A DNA stretch of 48,673 bases, taken from positions 1 through 48,673 of the forward strand of contig CACEBX010000005.1 in the NCBI GenBank assembly GCA_902557845.1, written 5' to 3'. This DNA is from Rhodospirillaceae bacterium (GTDB lineage: Bacteria > Pseudomonadota > Alphaproteobacteria > TMED109). The stretch's first letter is position 1. Each line of letters begins with the position of its first letter. This document shows, piece by piece, positions 9,085 through 18,454 of the stretch. The position numbers were made by a program, and so were the translations under genes. Under the pieces are notes generated by a model. That model made no database searches and had not been told where the DNA came from. It saw only the letters and a program-made list of their open reading frames with translations.

Positions 9085-9106
9085 ATTACACCTTAATTAA
9101 TATATA

Positions 9107-9135
9107 TATATACTAAATATAGTATTTATAAGCAA
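9107..9135 (-). promoter_or_regulatory. Weak candidate promoter before smc
   Basis: The 75-bp gap between dsbA and smc reads, on the minus strand, TTGCTT (9130-9135), 17 nt, TATATA (9107-9112). It also contains a small inverted repeat ATACTA/TAGTAT (9110-9125). All elements are AT-rich and could arise by chance. If real it would drive smc and the F0 genes independently of dciA. Confidence 0.25.
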
Positions 9136-9159
9136 AGGAATTTCTATATATATGGGATA

Positions 9160-9783
9160 TTATTTAACTAATTTTTGAAGTAATTCATAACTAAATGGTT
9201 CTTCAATTTTTTCTCCATTTAAAAAGAAAGAGGGTGTTGAATTTACACCATTTTTTTGACCTTCTAATCTGGTTGCTATGATTTTGCTCCAAGTCTTTTT
9301 ATTTACTTCACTTTTATCATCTATACATCCTAAAATTTTATCTAAAGTAATTCCGTGAACTTTCAGTGAATTATGTATAGCGCTGTAAAACTTTCCACTA
9401 TTATTAGCTTCTATTACCCACTCTTTTTGATTTCTATAAAGAGTTGATAGTATTTCATAATATTGTTCACCTGAAAAGCAATTGGCAACCATTGCAGCTA
9501 ACATAGCAGGTTTATCTAGTGGATAGTCCTTATAAATAAATTTTAATTTACCAGTATCTATAAAATCTTTTTTAATTTTAGGAAATTCATTATTATGAAA
9601 ATTTGCACAATGAATGCATGACATTGATGCATATTCAATTAAAATATAACTTGCAGAGTCGCTGCCTAGCTCATTTGCAGAGCTATTAGAAAGTTCAGCT
9701 TTTGAATTTGATAATGATATAAAACTATATAGTGTTAATAGCAATACAGTAAAAACTTTAATTGGTTTAATATTTATTAGCAT
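9160..9783 (-). CDS. DsbA-family periplasmic thiol oxidoreductase
   Basis: Secreted thioredoxin-fold protein of the DsbA/BdbD type. Residues 1-29 form a signal peptide. The active site is C56-I-H-C59 in YASMSCIHCANFH, and the cis-proline is P184 in NSTPSFFLNG; between them lies the helical insertion typical of DsbA. The likely role is to introduce or exchange disulfide bonds in exported proteins. GGAGA precedes the ATG by about 7 nt. The gene sits between dciA and smc, as in many alphaproteobacteria. No DsbB is present in the window. Confidence 0.88.
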   Translation of the reverse strand: MLINIKPIKVFTVLLLTLYSFISLSNSKAELSNSSANELGSDSASYILIEYASMSCIHCANFHNNEFPKIKKDFIDTGKLKFIYKDYPLDKPAMLAAMVANCFSGEQYYEILSTLYRNQKEWVIEANNSGKFYSAIHNSLKVHGITLDKILGCIDDKSEVNKKTWSKIIATRLEGQKNGVNSTPSFFLNGEKIEEPFSYELLQKLVK

Positions 9784-9813
9784 AATCTTTTCTCCAATAA
9801 TATTATATAATCA

Positions 9814-10116
9814 TTAAAAATTTTTTTGTACTACAAAAATTTTTTTTATGCTTTCCTTATATCCAAGAATATTATCTATTTTATTTATATAAATCTGATT
9901 AGAATAGGAAAAGTCTAACAAGATATCATTACTCACTTCTACCTTAAGCTCTAGGTCTCTAGTTATTTTTAAAGGGTTAGATTTTTTATAGTATTCTTTT
10001 CCTACTATTTCTTCCCAACTTTCCATAATAATAATAAGTCTAGTATCTTTCTTTTTATAAATTTTTCTTTTTATATTTTCCGTAATAGTATTAAGGTTTT
10101 TAAAGTAATCTTTCAT
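9814..10116 (-). CDS. dciA: DciA-like DUF721 protein
   Basis: A 100-residue protein of the DUF721 family, which includes DciA, the loader of replicative helicase DnaB in bacteria lacking DnaC or DnaI. Visible features are the SWEEIVG motif at about residues 33-39, a basic N-terminus, the strand pattern ITRDLELKVEVSND, and the C-terminal INKIDNILGY. The position between mutY and the dsbA-smc pair supports the call. Its ATG lies only 6 nt from the divergent mutY ATG, leaving no room for separate leaders. The family is sound; the helicase-loading role is inferred from characterised relatives. Confidence 0.75.
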   Translation of the reverse strand: MKDYFKNLNTITENIKRKIYKKKDTRLIIIMESWEEIVGKEYYKKSNPLKITRDLELKVEVSNDILLDFSYSNQIYINKIDNILGYKESIKKIFVVQKNF

Positions 10117-10122
10117 AATAAA

Positions 10123-11190
10123 ATGAATAACATTAGAATTAAAATATTACAGAGAAAAATGAAATTATACTACAAAAAAAGTAGTAGGGTACTGCCATGG
10201 AGAATAAAAAATCAAAAAAATCAGGATCCCTACAAAACTTTGATATCAGAAATAATGCTACAGCAAACTAGAGTAAAAGCAGTTTTAGATTATTATAAAA
10301 ACTTTTTAAAAAAATTTCCTGATCTTAAGTCTTTAGCATTAGCTAATGAAAATGACATTTTAATAGCCTGGTCAGGTTTAGGTTATTACAGAAGAGCTCG
10401 TAATTTGCATAAAACTGCAAAGATTATTATTAAAGAATACGATAGCAAAATACCTTCAGATAAAATACTATTGATGAAGTTTCCAGGAATAGGAGAATAT
10501 ACCTCTTCAGCAATAGCAAGTTTTGCATTTGGAAAAGAAGAACTGGTAATAGACACAAATGTAGAAAGATTTATAAAAAGAATATTTAATATAAATTCGA
10601 GCAAACTAAGTCCTATTAGAATAAAAGAACTTGGAGAAATAATTTTTCCAAAAAAAAATAGAGGTGACTTTGCCCAGGCAATAATGGACTTTTCTAATGA
10701 TTACTGTACTAAATTAAGTCCTAAATGTAGCTCATGTATTTTATCTAAATATTGTGATTACAAAGGGTTTGGTAATTATAAAAAAATAAAATTAAAAAAG
10801 AATAAAAAATATTGTATTAGTTATTTTATATATGACTCAAAAGAATTATTCTTAATAAGAAGGAAGCCTATCGAAGAAATATTAGGAGGCATGTATGAAG
10901 TTCCTTCAAGTATTTGGCAAAGCAATGAAAAGATAGCGGATATGGGGGTAATTAAATTAGATAAAAGTTATAATCCTATGTTTCTAAAGAAAACAATTAA
11001 GCATGAATTTTCTCATTTTACACTTTTTTCAAAAGTAATGATTATAAAAAAAGAAAAAATTATTAAGAATAATATTAAAGGAAAATGGGTAGATAAAAAT
11101 ACAATTAAAACATATCCAATATCAAATTTAACAAAAAAGATAATTGATTATTCTCTTGAGGAAGTTGCTTCTCTTAGAAAGTTTCTATGA
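10123..11190 (+). CDS. mutY: A/G-specific adenine DNA glycosylase
   Basis: Base-excision enzyme that removes A mispaired with 8-oxoguanine. The helix-hairpin-helix is at about residues 119-131 (KFPGIGEYTSSAI), with catalytic D144 in VIDTNVERF and E43 in SEIMLQQTRV. Iron-sulfur ligands are C195, C202, C205 and C211 (C-x6-C-x2-C-x5-C). A C-terminal Nudix-like recognition domain follows (RRKPIEEILGGMYEVP). I keep the ATG at 10123; a later ATG at 10159 is possible but would cut into the first helix. The 3' end overlaps the convergent ccrM by 43 nt. Confidence 0.96.
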   Translation: MNNIRIKILQRKMKLYYKKSSRVLPWRIKNQKNQDPYKTLISEIMLQQTRVKAVLDYYKNFLKKFPDLKSLALANENDILIAWSGLGYYRRARNLHKTAKIIIKEYDSKIPSDKILLMKFPGIGEYTSSAIASFAFGKEELVIDTNVERFIKRIFNINSSKLSPIRIKELGEIIFPKKNRGDFAQAIMDFSNDYCTKLSPKCSSCILSKYCDYKGFGNYKKIKLKKNKKYCISYFIYDSKELFLIRRKPIEEILGGMYEVPSSIWQSNEKIADMGVIKLDKSYNPMFLKKTIKHEFSHFTLFSKVMIIKKEKIIKNNIKGKWVDKNTIKTYPISNLTKKIIDYSLEEVASLRKFL

Positions 11191-12251
11191 TCATTTATTG
11201 ATATAACTTTATTATTTTGTCTTACATACCAGTAGGTCCAGCCATTACAAGAAGGTTTGTTTTGAACGTAGGCGCCGATTTTGTGAATAGAGCCTACTAC
11301 TTTTTTAAATTTTAAGTTACCGTTAGATAAAATAGTAGCTTTAATATTTTCTCTTGAATTAAAAATTTTTTCTCCAGGTTTTATAAGCCCTTTCTTCAAA
11401 AGATTAGAAAAAGGTATTTTTGTAGAAGAATTATTAGTATCAATTTTTTCTATGTCTGAAGTATCAATGGGTTTTATTTTCATTATTCTTCTTTTTGCTG
11501 CATGCATATAAATAGGATTATTATCAATACCTATAAATTTCCTGCCTAGTTTTTTACATACAGCTCCTGTTGTTCCAGTTCCAAAAAAGGGATCTAAAAC
11601 TATATCTCCTTGCTTTGTTGATGCTAGTATAATTCTAAAAAGCAATTCTTCTGGTTTTTGAGTGCTATGCAAGGTTTTATTTAGACTGTCCTTTAATCTT
11701 TCTTTTCCTTGACAAACTTTAAGATTCCAATCTGACCTCATTTGTTTGTCATTATTCATCTTTTTCATGGTTTGATAATTAAAAGTATATTTAGACTTTT
11801 TTGATTTTGTTGCCCAAATCAATACTTCATGGGCATTTGTAAATCTTGTACCTTTAAAATTAGGTAAGGGGTTTACCTTATTCCAAATAATATCATTTAA
11901 TACCCAAAAGTTTAAATTTTGCAGATGAAACCCAAGTCTATATATATTATGATAGGTTCCTATTAGCCAAATAGTTCCATTCTTTTTTAAAACCCTTTTA
12001 CATTCACTAAGCCACAGATTAGTAAATTCGTCATATTCTTTATAAGATGAAAATTTATCCCAGGTTTCTTTTACACCCTTTACTACAGTCATATCTGGTC
12101 GTCTAAGTTCTTTTGTTAATTGTAAAAAATATGGAGGATCACAAAAAATCATATCTAAGGACTCTGCCTCTAAACATTTTAATTGTTCTAAAGTATTACC
12201 TAATATGAATTTAGAATTTCTAATTTTAAATTTTTTTACTTGATTGCTCAT
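11148..12251 (-). CDS. ccrM: CcrM-type DNA adenine-N6 methyltransferase (GANTC)
   Basis: Cell-cycle methyltransferase that in alphaproteobacteria methylates adenine in GANTC. Beta-class order: catalytic DPPY at 38-41, target-recognition region, then the SAM-binding loop DPFFGTGTTG at 220-229. The HSTQKPEELL motif precedes it. The C-terminal 85 residues or so (KKGLIKPGEKIF to SINDHRNFLREA) match the extra domain that sets CcrM apart from HinfI-type enzymes and is linked to DNA binding. It is the last gene of the run that begins at moxR, 5 nt after rnhB, and its 3' end overlaps mutY. GANTC specificity is inferred from the family. Confidence 0.94.
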   Translation of the reverse strand: MSNQVKKFKIRNSKFILGNTLEQLKCLEAESLDMIFCDPPYFLQLTKELRRPDMTVVKGVKETWDKFSSYKEYDEFTNLWLSECKRVLKKNGTIWLIGTYHNIYRLGFHLQNLNFWVLNDIIWNKVNPLPNFKGTRFTNAHEVLIWATKSKKSKYTFNYQTMKKMNNDKQMRSDWNLKVCQGKERLKDSLNKTLHSTQKPEELLFRIILASTKQGDIVLDPFFGTGTTGAVCKKLGRKFIGIDNNPIYMHAAKRRIMKIKPIDTSDIEKIDTNNSSTKIPFSNLLKKGLIKPGEKIFNSRENIKATILSNGNLKFKKVVGSIHKIGAYVQNKPSCNGWTYWYVRQNNKVISINDHRNFLREATSSRE

Positions 12252-12256
12252 TACTA

Positions 12257-12814
12257 CTATTTTATTTGAATTTTATATGATTTTCTATGAAAATCAGTTA
12301 TACCATAAAGTTTAACTGCTAGTAAATGTTCTTTTGTACCGTAACCTTTATTTTTATCCCATTTATAAAGTGGTTGTTTAAAGCTTTTAAGGATCATAAT
12401 ATTATCTCTTATAAATTTTGCTACTATTGAAGCAGCAGCTATAGATACATAGTTGCAGTCACCTTTAACAATACTTCTGCAATTGTATTTATTATCTAGC
12501 TTTATATTCCCATCTATTAGTATTAAATCTTTACGACAGATATTTGATAAAATACTCTGATTGATTGCAACTTTGGTAGCATTTGAAATGCCAATTTTAT
12601 CTATCAATTTTGCATCTACACAACCAGTTCCAACATACGCACTACTCATAATTTTTCTAACAATTTTTTTTCTTTGTTTCATATTTGTTTGTTTAGAATC
12701 TTTAATATTATATGGAATTTCCTTATAATCTTTAAATATAACAGATGCAACAACAAGGGGACCAGCAAGAGCTCCTCTTCCAACTTCATCTACTCCACAT
12801 GCTAACTTTTTCAT
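12257..12814 (-). CDS. rnhB: Ribonuclease HII
   Basis: Removes single ribonucleotides and RNA from DNA duplexes. The catalytic acidic residues are D9 and E10 in GVDEVGRGALAGP, D101 in LILIDGN and D137 in VAKFIRD, counted from the ATG at 12814 (185 residues). A longer TTG start at 12847 would overlap the upstream gene by 29 nt and adds nothing conserved, so I reject it. It lies 4 nt after the amidotransferase-like gene and 5 nt before ccrM. Confidence 0.94.
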   Translation of the reverse strand: MKKLACGVDEVGRGALAGPLVVASVIFKDYKEIPYNIKDSKQTNMKQRKKIVRKIMSSAYVGTGCVDAKLIDKIGISNATKVAINQSILSNICRKDLILIDGNIKLDNKYNCRSIVKGDCNYVSIAAASIVAKFIRDNIMILKSFKQPLYKWDKNKGYGTKEHLLAVKLYGITDFHRKSYKIQIK

Positions 12815-12818
12815 TTTA

Positions 12819-14870
12819 TTATCTATTTTCTTTAAACCAACATACAAATAATAGAAGAAGTAACAAAGGCATCATTAATAACCAATTAAAGTATTCTTTA
12901 TTATTAAAGGTATCTTTCTTTTGCACCTTTTTTTCAAGTATGCCTACCCAATTATTTCCAGCAATATTATTTTTACTATAGATCTTTGTAATTGTAGGAA
13001 TGTTATCTTCTAACCAAATTATACTGTATGGGTATTTTTTGTTTTTTTTAAAAAAAGAATTTATTAGAAAAGTTGATGATGAAACTTTTTCTAACTCTTT
13101 ACTTTCAGTTATACCTAAATAAAAGTCTTTTTTTATATTATTTACCTCCAAATTAAACTTTCCGTATTCCTTGCTTTCAAATTGTCCAATTAAACTTCCA
13201 TTTTTATCATCTTGCATTAAAGTGGAAAAACTTTTACCAGAAGGAGGTGTGATAATAGCTACAGTATTTCCAACATTGAGGCTATTTAGATTTAAGTTAA
13301 TAAGGCTTTCATTTTTAAAAACCTCCAAATAATTTTCTTGTAGCTCAGGTGTTTTTAACAACCAGTGAATAGTATTCCTTAATAACTCTAAGAGAGGGCC
13401 TTTATTTTCTCTATCTTTTTTCCAAATCCAACTTTGATCAGATAATATTTGTGCAACCCTTCCTTTTGAAACTTCATTGATAATTAAAAGAGGATAATTA
13501 TTAGCTTTCATCAAAGTTTTCCCAGAAACTTTATCAGCTTTAATGAAACTGTGCCATTTCCCCCATTGCCTTTCTCTAAATGACTTTTCCAACTTATTAG
13601 TGATGGGGTGTCTTTTTCCATAATCTGTTAAAGTTGGAATAAAAGGACCTAAAAAAAACTCTTGAGGCTTAGTAGGTAAAATATTTGCTAAAGGGGAGTT
13701 CAAAAGACTCCTATCTGTAAGATACTCTTTACCAGATATATTTAAAATAGCTCCTCCATCAATTACATAATCAACTATATTATTTAAATATTTCTTTGGA
13801 AGAATACCTTGAAGAGTGTATTGATCTAAAATTATTAAACTAAATTTACTTATATCTGCAGAAAATAGTTCTTGAGAAGGAAAAGGTATAAGTGCTAACT
13901 CTTTTACGGGGGTTAAATCTCTTTTAGATGGAGGCCTTAAAATAGTAAAATGTAAGAGCTCTATGGATGGGTCTGAATTGAGTATATTTCTCCAATTTCT
14001 CAAACCCATATTAGGTTCACCAGAAATTAACATTACTCTTAGTTTTTCATGTATTCCATTAATTTTAAAAACTTTATAATTATTTGTAAACGTTATCTCA
14101 TCAGGGTGATTGTTAATCTTAATTTCAAGCAAATTCTCCCCTGCATGAGAAATTGGTAATTTTATTTCATGATAAATATTAGGAAAAAATTTTTTACTTA
14201 AAATATTAACTCCATCTAAAAAAAAACTAGCCTCAATTTTACCATTATAATTTTCGTCACTTGCTTTGAATTTAAAACTTATAGGTTTACCAACTATTGC
14301 ATAATCAGGCACATTTTCTGTAATAATAGATCGGTCTCTTTCATCTTTCTCTCCTAATAGGAAAAAGTGTATAGGTATATTTATAAAGTCAGCTTCTATT
14401 TTTTCTAAGTCATGGATAATTCCATCAGTTACAATTATAACCCCTGCAACCCGTTCCTTTTCTATTGTTTGAAAGGATTTTTGTAATTTTGTAATTATTT
14501 TTGTATCTATTTTTTCGTCGTTTATATTATTTAGATTATCTACTTCTATTTCTACTATTTCTAATTTCTCTACTTGTTTTACTTTCTCTTTAATATCTGT
14601 TTTAACTTTTAGCAATTGTTCTAATTTTTTTGTTTCTATAACGCTTTGTGTTTTATCATATATTAGTATCAAGATATCTTTATGATAAAGTTTTTTCATA
14701 CTATTAATTAAAGGATTCAAGACTAAAAGTAGCAAAATAAGAAATATAAAAAATCTTAGAAAAAAATGCTTTAAATGGAAAAAAAAATATAATATTGAAA
14801 TTATTATAAATAATAAAGCCAAGAAGAAAGTTGTTTCATAGGAAAACAGTGGGTATAGATTTATATCCAT
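12819..14870 (-). CDS. Membrane protein with VWA-like and glutamine-amidotransferase-like regions
   Basis: A 683-residue protein that usually follows the DUF4159 gene in alphaproteobacterial MoxR clusters. It has two N-terminal membrane helices (about 11-31 and 35-56), then a VWA-like segment with a degenerate metal site (ILILIYDKTQS, D-x-T-x-S) and the later strand GVIIVTDG. After a beta-sandwich-like stretch comes a class I amidotransferase-like fold (LRVMLISGEPNM, LIILDQYTLQG, VIDGGAILNISG) with no recognisable Cys-His-Glu triad. A C-terminal helix (about 660-677) anchors it again. The start overlaps the DUF4159 stop by 10 nt. Function is unknown; a scaffold in a membrane complex with MoxR is an inference. 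Confidence 0.75.
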   Translation of the reverse strand: MDINLYPLFSYETTFFLALLFIIISILYFFFHLKHFFLRFFIFLILLLLVLNPLINSMKKLYHKDILILIYDKTQSVIETKKLEQLLKVKTDIKEKVKQVEKLEIVEIEVDNLNNINDEKIDTKIITKLQKSFQTIEKERVAGVIIVTDGIIHDLEKIEADFINIPIHFFLLGEKDERDRSIITENVPDYAIVGKPISFKFKASDENYNGKIEASFFLDGVNILSKKFFPNIYHEIKLPISHAGENLLEIKINNHPDEITFTNNYKVFKINGIHEKLRVMLISGEPNMGLRNWRNILNSDPSIELLHFTILRPPSKRDLTPVKELALIPFPSQELFSADISKFSLIILDQYTLQGILPKKYLNNIVDYVIDGGAILNISGKEYLTDRSLLNSPLANILPTKPQEFFLGPFIPTLTDYGKRHPITNKLEKSFRERQWGKWHSFIKADKVSGKTLMKANNYPLLIINEVSKGRVAQILSDQSWIWKKDRENKGPLLELLRNTIHWLLKTPELQENYLEVFKNESLINLNLNSLNVGNTVAIITPPSGKSFSTLMQDDKNGSLIGQFESKEYGKFNLEVNNIKKDFYLGITESKELEKVSSSTFLINSFFKKNKKYPYSIIWLEDNIPTITKIYSKNNIAGNNWVGILEKKVQKKDTFNNKEYFNWLLMMPLLLLLLFVCWFKENR

Positions 14871-17566
14871 ATATAATTACTTTCTTTTAACCTTTCTAGA
14901 ATTGATTTGCTATGAACTTGATCTGATTTATAATTACCTGTTAAAGAGTACATTAAAAGATTAATTCCAAACCTGTAAGAAATTTCTCTCTGCCTTTCTC
15001 CTCCAGGGACTGCTTGAAAAAGATGATATTGATTTTTATCTTTAGCCCATGCACCTGCCCAATCATTAAGACCAACGATTGCTGAGGTCACGCCATCTTT
15101 TGTCTCAAGGTTATCATTTTGAATTAAAAGTATTCTATTGTCCCAGCGACCGGAATATTTATTTAACAAGTAATAACTTTTTTTAAGAGTATGGTTTTTT
15201 GGAATGCTTTTAAGGTTTTTAATACCATAGGCAGTTAGAAGATTTTTTATTTCTTCTATCTTACTTCTATTAATATTTGTATACGATTTTGAAAAATCTA
15301 AAACGTCAAATAAAATTATACCTCCTGAGTCAAAATAATTATTTATTTTGTTTATAATTTTTTCTGATAACTTTGGTTTGGAGTTTTTTATTTGCCAATA
15401 TATTAAAGGATAGTAAAATAATTCTTCTTCAAATATATCAACCTCTTTTACACCTACGGGGTTTAAAGAAGTTCTTTCAACAAGGTTCATTCTAAGTTCC
15501 TCTAATCCACTAAATGCAATTTGATTTAATAATTTATTATCTGTTTTGATATATGCTAAAAATAGATTGGTATAACGTTCATTGGCTTCTAAATTTTTTC
15601 CATAAAATATAATAACTACTAAAAAAAATAAAATTGATAAATGCTTAACTTTTTTTAAAAAAATTAAAAATAAAATATTCTTTTTTAGTATTATATTTAT
15701 TAACATATCTATTAAAAACATAATAAATACCAAACATAGTATAAAGTTTTTTAGTTCTATAACTGACTTGTTGTAATTATTTTTAATTTTTATTTCTTTA
15801 TCAAAAGATTCAAAAAAACCTTGAGTCTTCAAGTTTCCAGACAAATTTAGAGCAATTGATAGTTTATTATTATCATAAATTCCTGCAGGTTGATCTGAAG
15901 AGGGAAAGATTTTTTTATTAGGTGTAAAATTTAAATAGTAATTCTTTTTAGGTGATGCGAGTGCTCCAGTTGAGTTTATCTCATACCTTATCTTCATTTC
16001 TTTTGAAGGTAATTCTTTTTCTGTTTTAGAAATTAATAATAGCTTTAAAATTAAATCTTCAAATAAACTAGATAACGGTAAATTAGACCATTCATTATTT
16101 GAGGTAATATGAAATAATATTACTTTACCTTCTCCTACATACTTCATTGTAATTAAGGGGCTTTGATCTTCTAAGGAAGCAAGTGTAACAATATTTGAAT
16201 TAAAACTATCTAAAATCAGTTGCTTGTTAAAATTTAAATCTTTAGGTACTTTTAAGGAGCTAAATATAGAGTTTTTTTTAAAGGAATCAATGGAAAGGTT
16301 GCTTTGAAAAGACAAATCTTTTCCTATTCTTCTTAAAGAGATAAAGTCTTTCTTTCCATCAAAAAAAATATCACTCTTATCTATTATTTTATTATCTGAA
16401 AATCTAATTAATACTCCACCACTATATATCCAATCTTTTAATTCTTTTATTTCTGACTCTAGTAAACTCTTATATGAGGGTAAAAAAATTACTGACGTAT
16501 TTTTTGCTAGGATTTTCTTAATAGATCCTTGGAAAGTTAAATGAGTATTATCAAGAATCTTTTTTAAATAATATACAGAAGATAACAAAGGTTTTTCTAA
16601 AGCATAATTTTCTTCAGCAACTATACCAACAGGGATTTTTTTTCTAAAGTCATCTAAATAATAAAATGCTGCAGCATGATTTTCATTAATTATTTTTATT
16701 AAAAAAAATTGATTTATAACTTCTAAAGGAAACTTTTCTGTAATATCAAATTCATTACTATTCTTAGAAAAAGTATATTTTTTTTCTAATATTAAGTCAT
16801 CCTTTTCGCCTATAAACTGTATAAAAAAATCATTATTAATGTAAGGTCCTTTTCTTCTAATTTTCATTTTAATATTATCTTTTTCTACTTTTAACTCTTC
16901 TATGAAGGTGATTTTTTTTATAGGGTTTATTATTTGTATAGAAGGATTATTTATTTTAATTAAATCTAAACTTTTAATTTGAGATTCTATTGATGCTGAA
17001 TCTAAATTAGAAAAAATAAAAAAAACCTTTGATTCTTTGAAATAATTATTAATAGATAAATTCTTAAAAAAACTTTCCCTAATAATTTGCTTTGGTAAAG
17101 AAGGGTTTTTATCAAGAAAATCAATTATTTCGTTATGGGATTTAAAAATAATAGGTTTTTTAAAACTTTCTGATGATGAATAATAAAAATGTATCTCTTT
17201 CTTATTTTTCTCAGCATCAAGGCTAATTTCTTTGATTATATTTTTATAATTCTCTAAATTGCTTGGTATTGACCATCCATTATCAGCTATGATAACAAAG
17301 TTTTTATACTTATCTGTTTGGCTGCTCTTTATTAAATACGGCTTGCTAAAAAATAAAACTATAAAAAAACATAGTAAAACTCTAAAAATTATAAGCCATA
17401 ATGGAAATTTAGTTTTTTCTATATTGTTATTAATAATATTTTTTAAAATAAAAAAACTTGAAAAGTCAGCCTTTTTAGGGCTAGGAGGATAGAATTTCAT
17501 TATATACAAGATAAGAGGCAATGATATTAGGCCAAATAGAGCATAAACGTTAGAGAAGTTAATCAT
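14861..17566 (-). CDS. BatA-N-terminal / DUF4159 membrane protein
   Basis: A 901-residue protein from the ATG at 17566 (a TTG 12 nt upstream is not needed). Residues 1-80 match the BatA/aerotolerance N-terminal domain: two membrane helices around LKNIINNNIEKTKFP. A VWA-like region with an incomplete metal site follows (FVIIADNGWSIP). Further helices lie at about 625-670, then the DUF4159 domain (about 675-895) with motifs ERYTNLFLAYIKTDN, FYYPLIYWQI, GGIILFDVLDF, NDWAGAWA and PGGERQREISYRFGINLLMY. It lies 18 nt after the DUF58 gene. The domain combination is a standard, uncharacterised alphaproteobacterial protein; no catalytic activity is evident. Confidence 0.82.
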   Translation of the reverse strand: MINFSNVYALFGLISLPLILYIMKFYPPSPKKADFSSFFILKNIINNNIEKTKFPLWLIIFRVLLCFFIVLFFSKPYLIKSSQTDKYKNFVIIADNGWSIPSNLENYKNIIKEISLDAEKNKKEIHFYYSSSESFKKPIIFKSHNEIIDFLDKNPSLPKQIIRESFFKNLSINNYFKESKVFFIFSNLDSASIESQIKSLDLIKINNPSIQIINPIKKITFIEELKVEKDNIKMKIRRKGPYINNDFFIQFIGEKDDLILEKKYTFSKNSNEFDITEKFPLEVINQFFLIKIINENHAAAFYYLDDFRKKIPVGIVAEENYALEKPLLSSVYYLKKILDNTHLTFQGSIKKILAKNTSVIFLPSYKSLLESEIKELKDWIYSGGVLIRFSDNKIIDKSDIFFDGKKDFISLRRIGKDLSFQSNLSIDSFKKNSIFSSLKVPKDLNFNKQLILDSFNSNIVTLASLEDQSPLITMKYVGEGKVILFHITSNNEWSNLPLSSLFEDLILKLLLISKTEKELPSKEMKIRYEINSTGALASPKKNYYLNFTPNKKIFPSSDQPAGIYDNNKLSIALNLSGNLKTQGFFESFDKEIKIKNNYNKSVIELKNFILCLVFIMFLIDMLINIILKKNILFLIFLKKVKHLSILFFLVVIIFYGKNLEANERYTNLFLAYIKTDNKLLNQIAFSGLEELRMNLVERTSLNPVGVKEVDIFEEELFYYPLIYWQIKNSKPKLSEKIINKINNYFDSGGIILFDVLDFSKSYTNINRSKIEEIKNLLTAYGIKNLKSIPKNHTLKKSYYLLNKYSGRWDNRILLIQNDNLETKDGVTSAIVGLNDWAGAWAKDKNQYHLFQAVPGGERQREISYRFGINLLMYSLTGNYKSDQVHSKSILERLKESNYIWI

Positions 17567-17584
17567 AATAGGCAACAAAATTTT

Positions 17585-18454
17585 TTATTTATCTATTAAT
17601 ATACTTTTTGATAAACTTAATATAAATTTATTTATATCTTTATCAGTAGAAAATTTATAATACTTCCAGTTAGAATAAGAAGAAATATTTCTTAAATCAT
17701 ACTCTAATTTTTTAAATTTTTTTATATATTCATTCTCTACATCTATGTCTTTATCAAAAATCAAAGTTTCATTTGTTTCAAGATCACTTAACATAGTAGC
17801 AGAACTTAATTTAAAATTAATTTCCATTGGATCTAAAATTTGAATTATATAACCCTGAATTTCTTTTTTTTTACATTTTTTAAGCAAGCTATTAAAATCC
17901 TTACTATCAAATAAAAAATCACTAAAAAAAATACATAATGACTTATCTTTAAACTGATTTATAGAGGGGAAGGTTTGCTTTTTCTTATTTTTTAGGAAAT
18001 TTACGTTAAAATTATTTATATTAGCTGAGCAGTTTATTGGTTTATTATCACTGTTAAAAATAAACACTTTTTCTTTATTATTAGAAAATAGTTTGCATAG
18101 CGTAAGTGTTAGCAATGCTGATAAAAAAAATTTATTATAGCTTACACCTTCACTTTTGTAATTCATTGAATAACTTCTATCAAAATATAAGTATACTGTT
18201 TTAGATAATTCTTTTTCTCTTTCTTTAATTAAAATTTTTTTTGTGGAAGCAGATTTTCGCCAATCTATGTTTATTACACTTTCTCCTTGGGTGTATTCTT
18301 TGTACTGCCAAAAATTTTCTCCTTTTCCAGCAAACCTAGTTGAATGCAAACCTTCATATAAACTTTTCAAAAGTATTGAGGAGTGAGATAATAAGGATGG
18401 CAAAAGGTTTGCAGTTTTTTCTGACGACCTGAAAAGTGATTGCAGAATAGTCAT
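17585..18454 (-). CDS. DUF58 protein with VWA-like domain
   Basis: A 289-residue DUF58 protein, regularly paired with MoxR ATPases. The conserved motif GENFWQYKEYTQGESVINIDWRKSA (read in parts: F-x-x-Y-x-x-G-x-S-x-x-x-I-D-W-R) is followed by YLYFDRSYSM, an intact D-x-S-x-S metal site, and LCIFFSDFLF. Its ATG immediately follows the moxR stop. Related proteins are thought to act with MoxR in maturation or stress-related complexes; the substrate here is unknown. Confidence 0.85.
   Translation of the reverse strand: MTILQSLFRSSEKTANLLPSLLSHSSILLKSLYEGLHSTRFAGKGENFWQYKEYTQGESVINIDWRKSASTKKILIKEREKELSKTVYLYFDRSYSMNYKSEGVSYNKFFLSALLTLTLCKLFSNNKEKVFIFNSDNKPINCSANINNFNVNFLKNKKKQTFPSINQFKDKSLCIFFSDFLFDSKDFNSLLKKCKKKEIQGYIIQILDPMEINFKLSSATMLSDLETNETLIFDKDIDVENEYIKKFKKLEYDLRNISSYSNWKYYKFSTDKDINKFILSLSKSILIDK

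Noticed and set aside
8717-9100. 127-codon open frame opposite the smc N-terminus
   Set aside because: Antisense shadow of the conserved SMC ATPase head.
9110-9125. 6-bp inverted repeat ATACTA/TAGTAT as an operator
   Set aside because: Short, all A/T apart from one pair, and expected by chance at this base composition.
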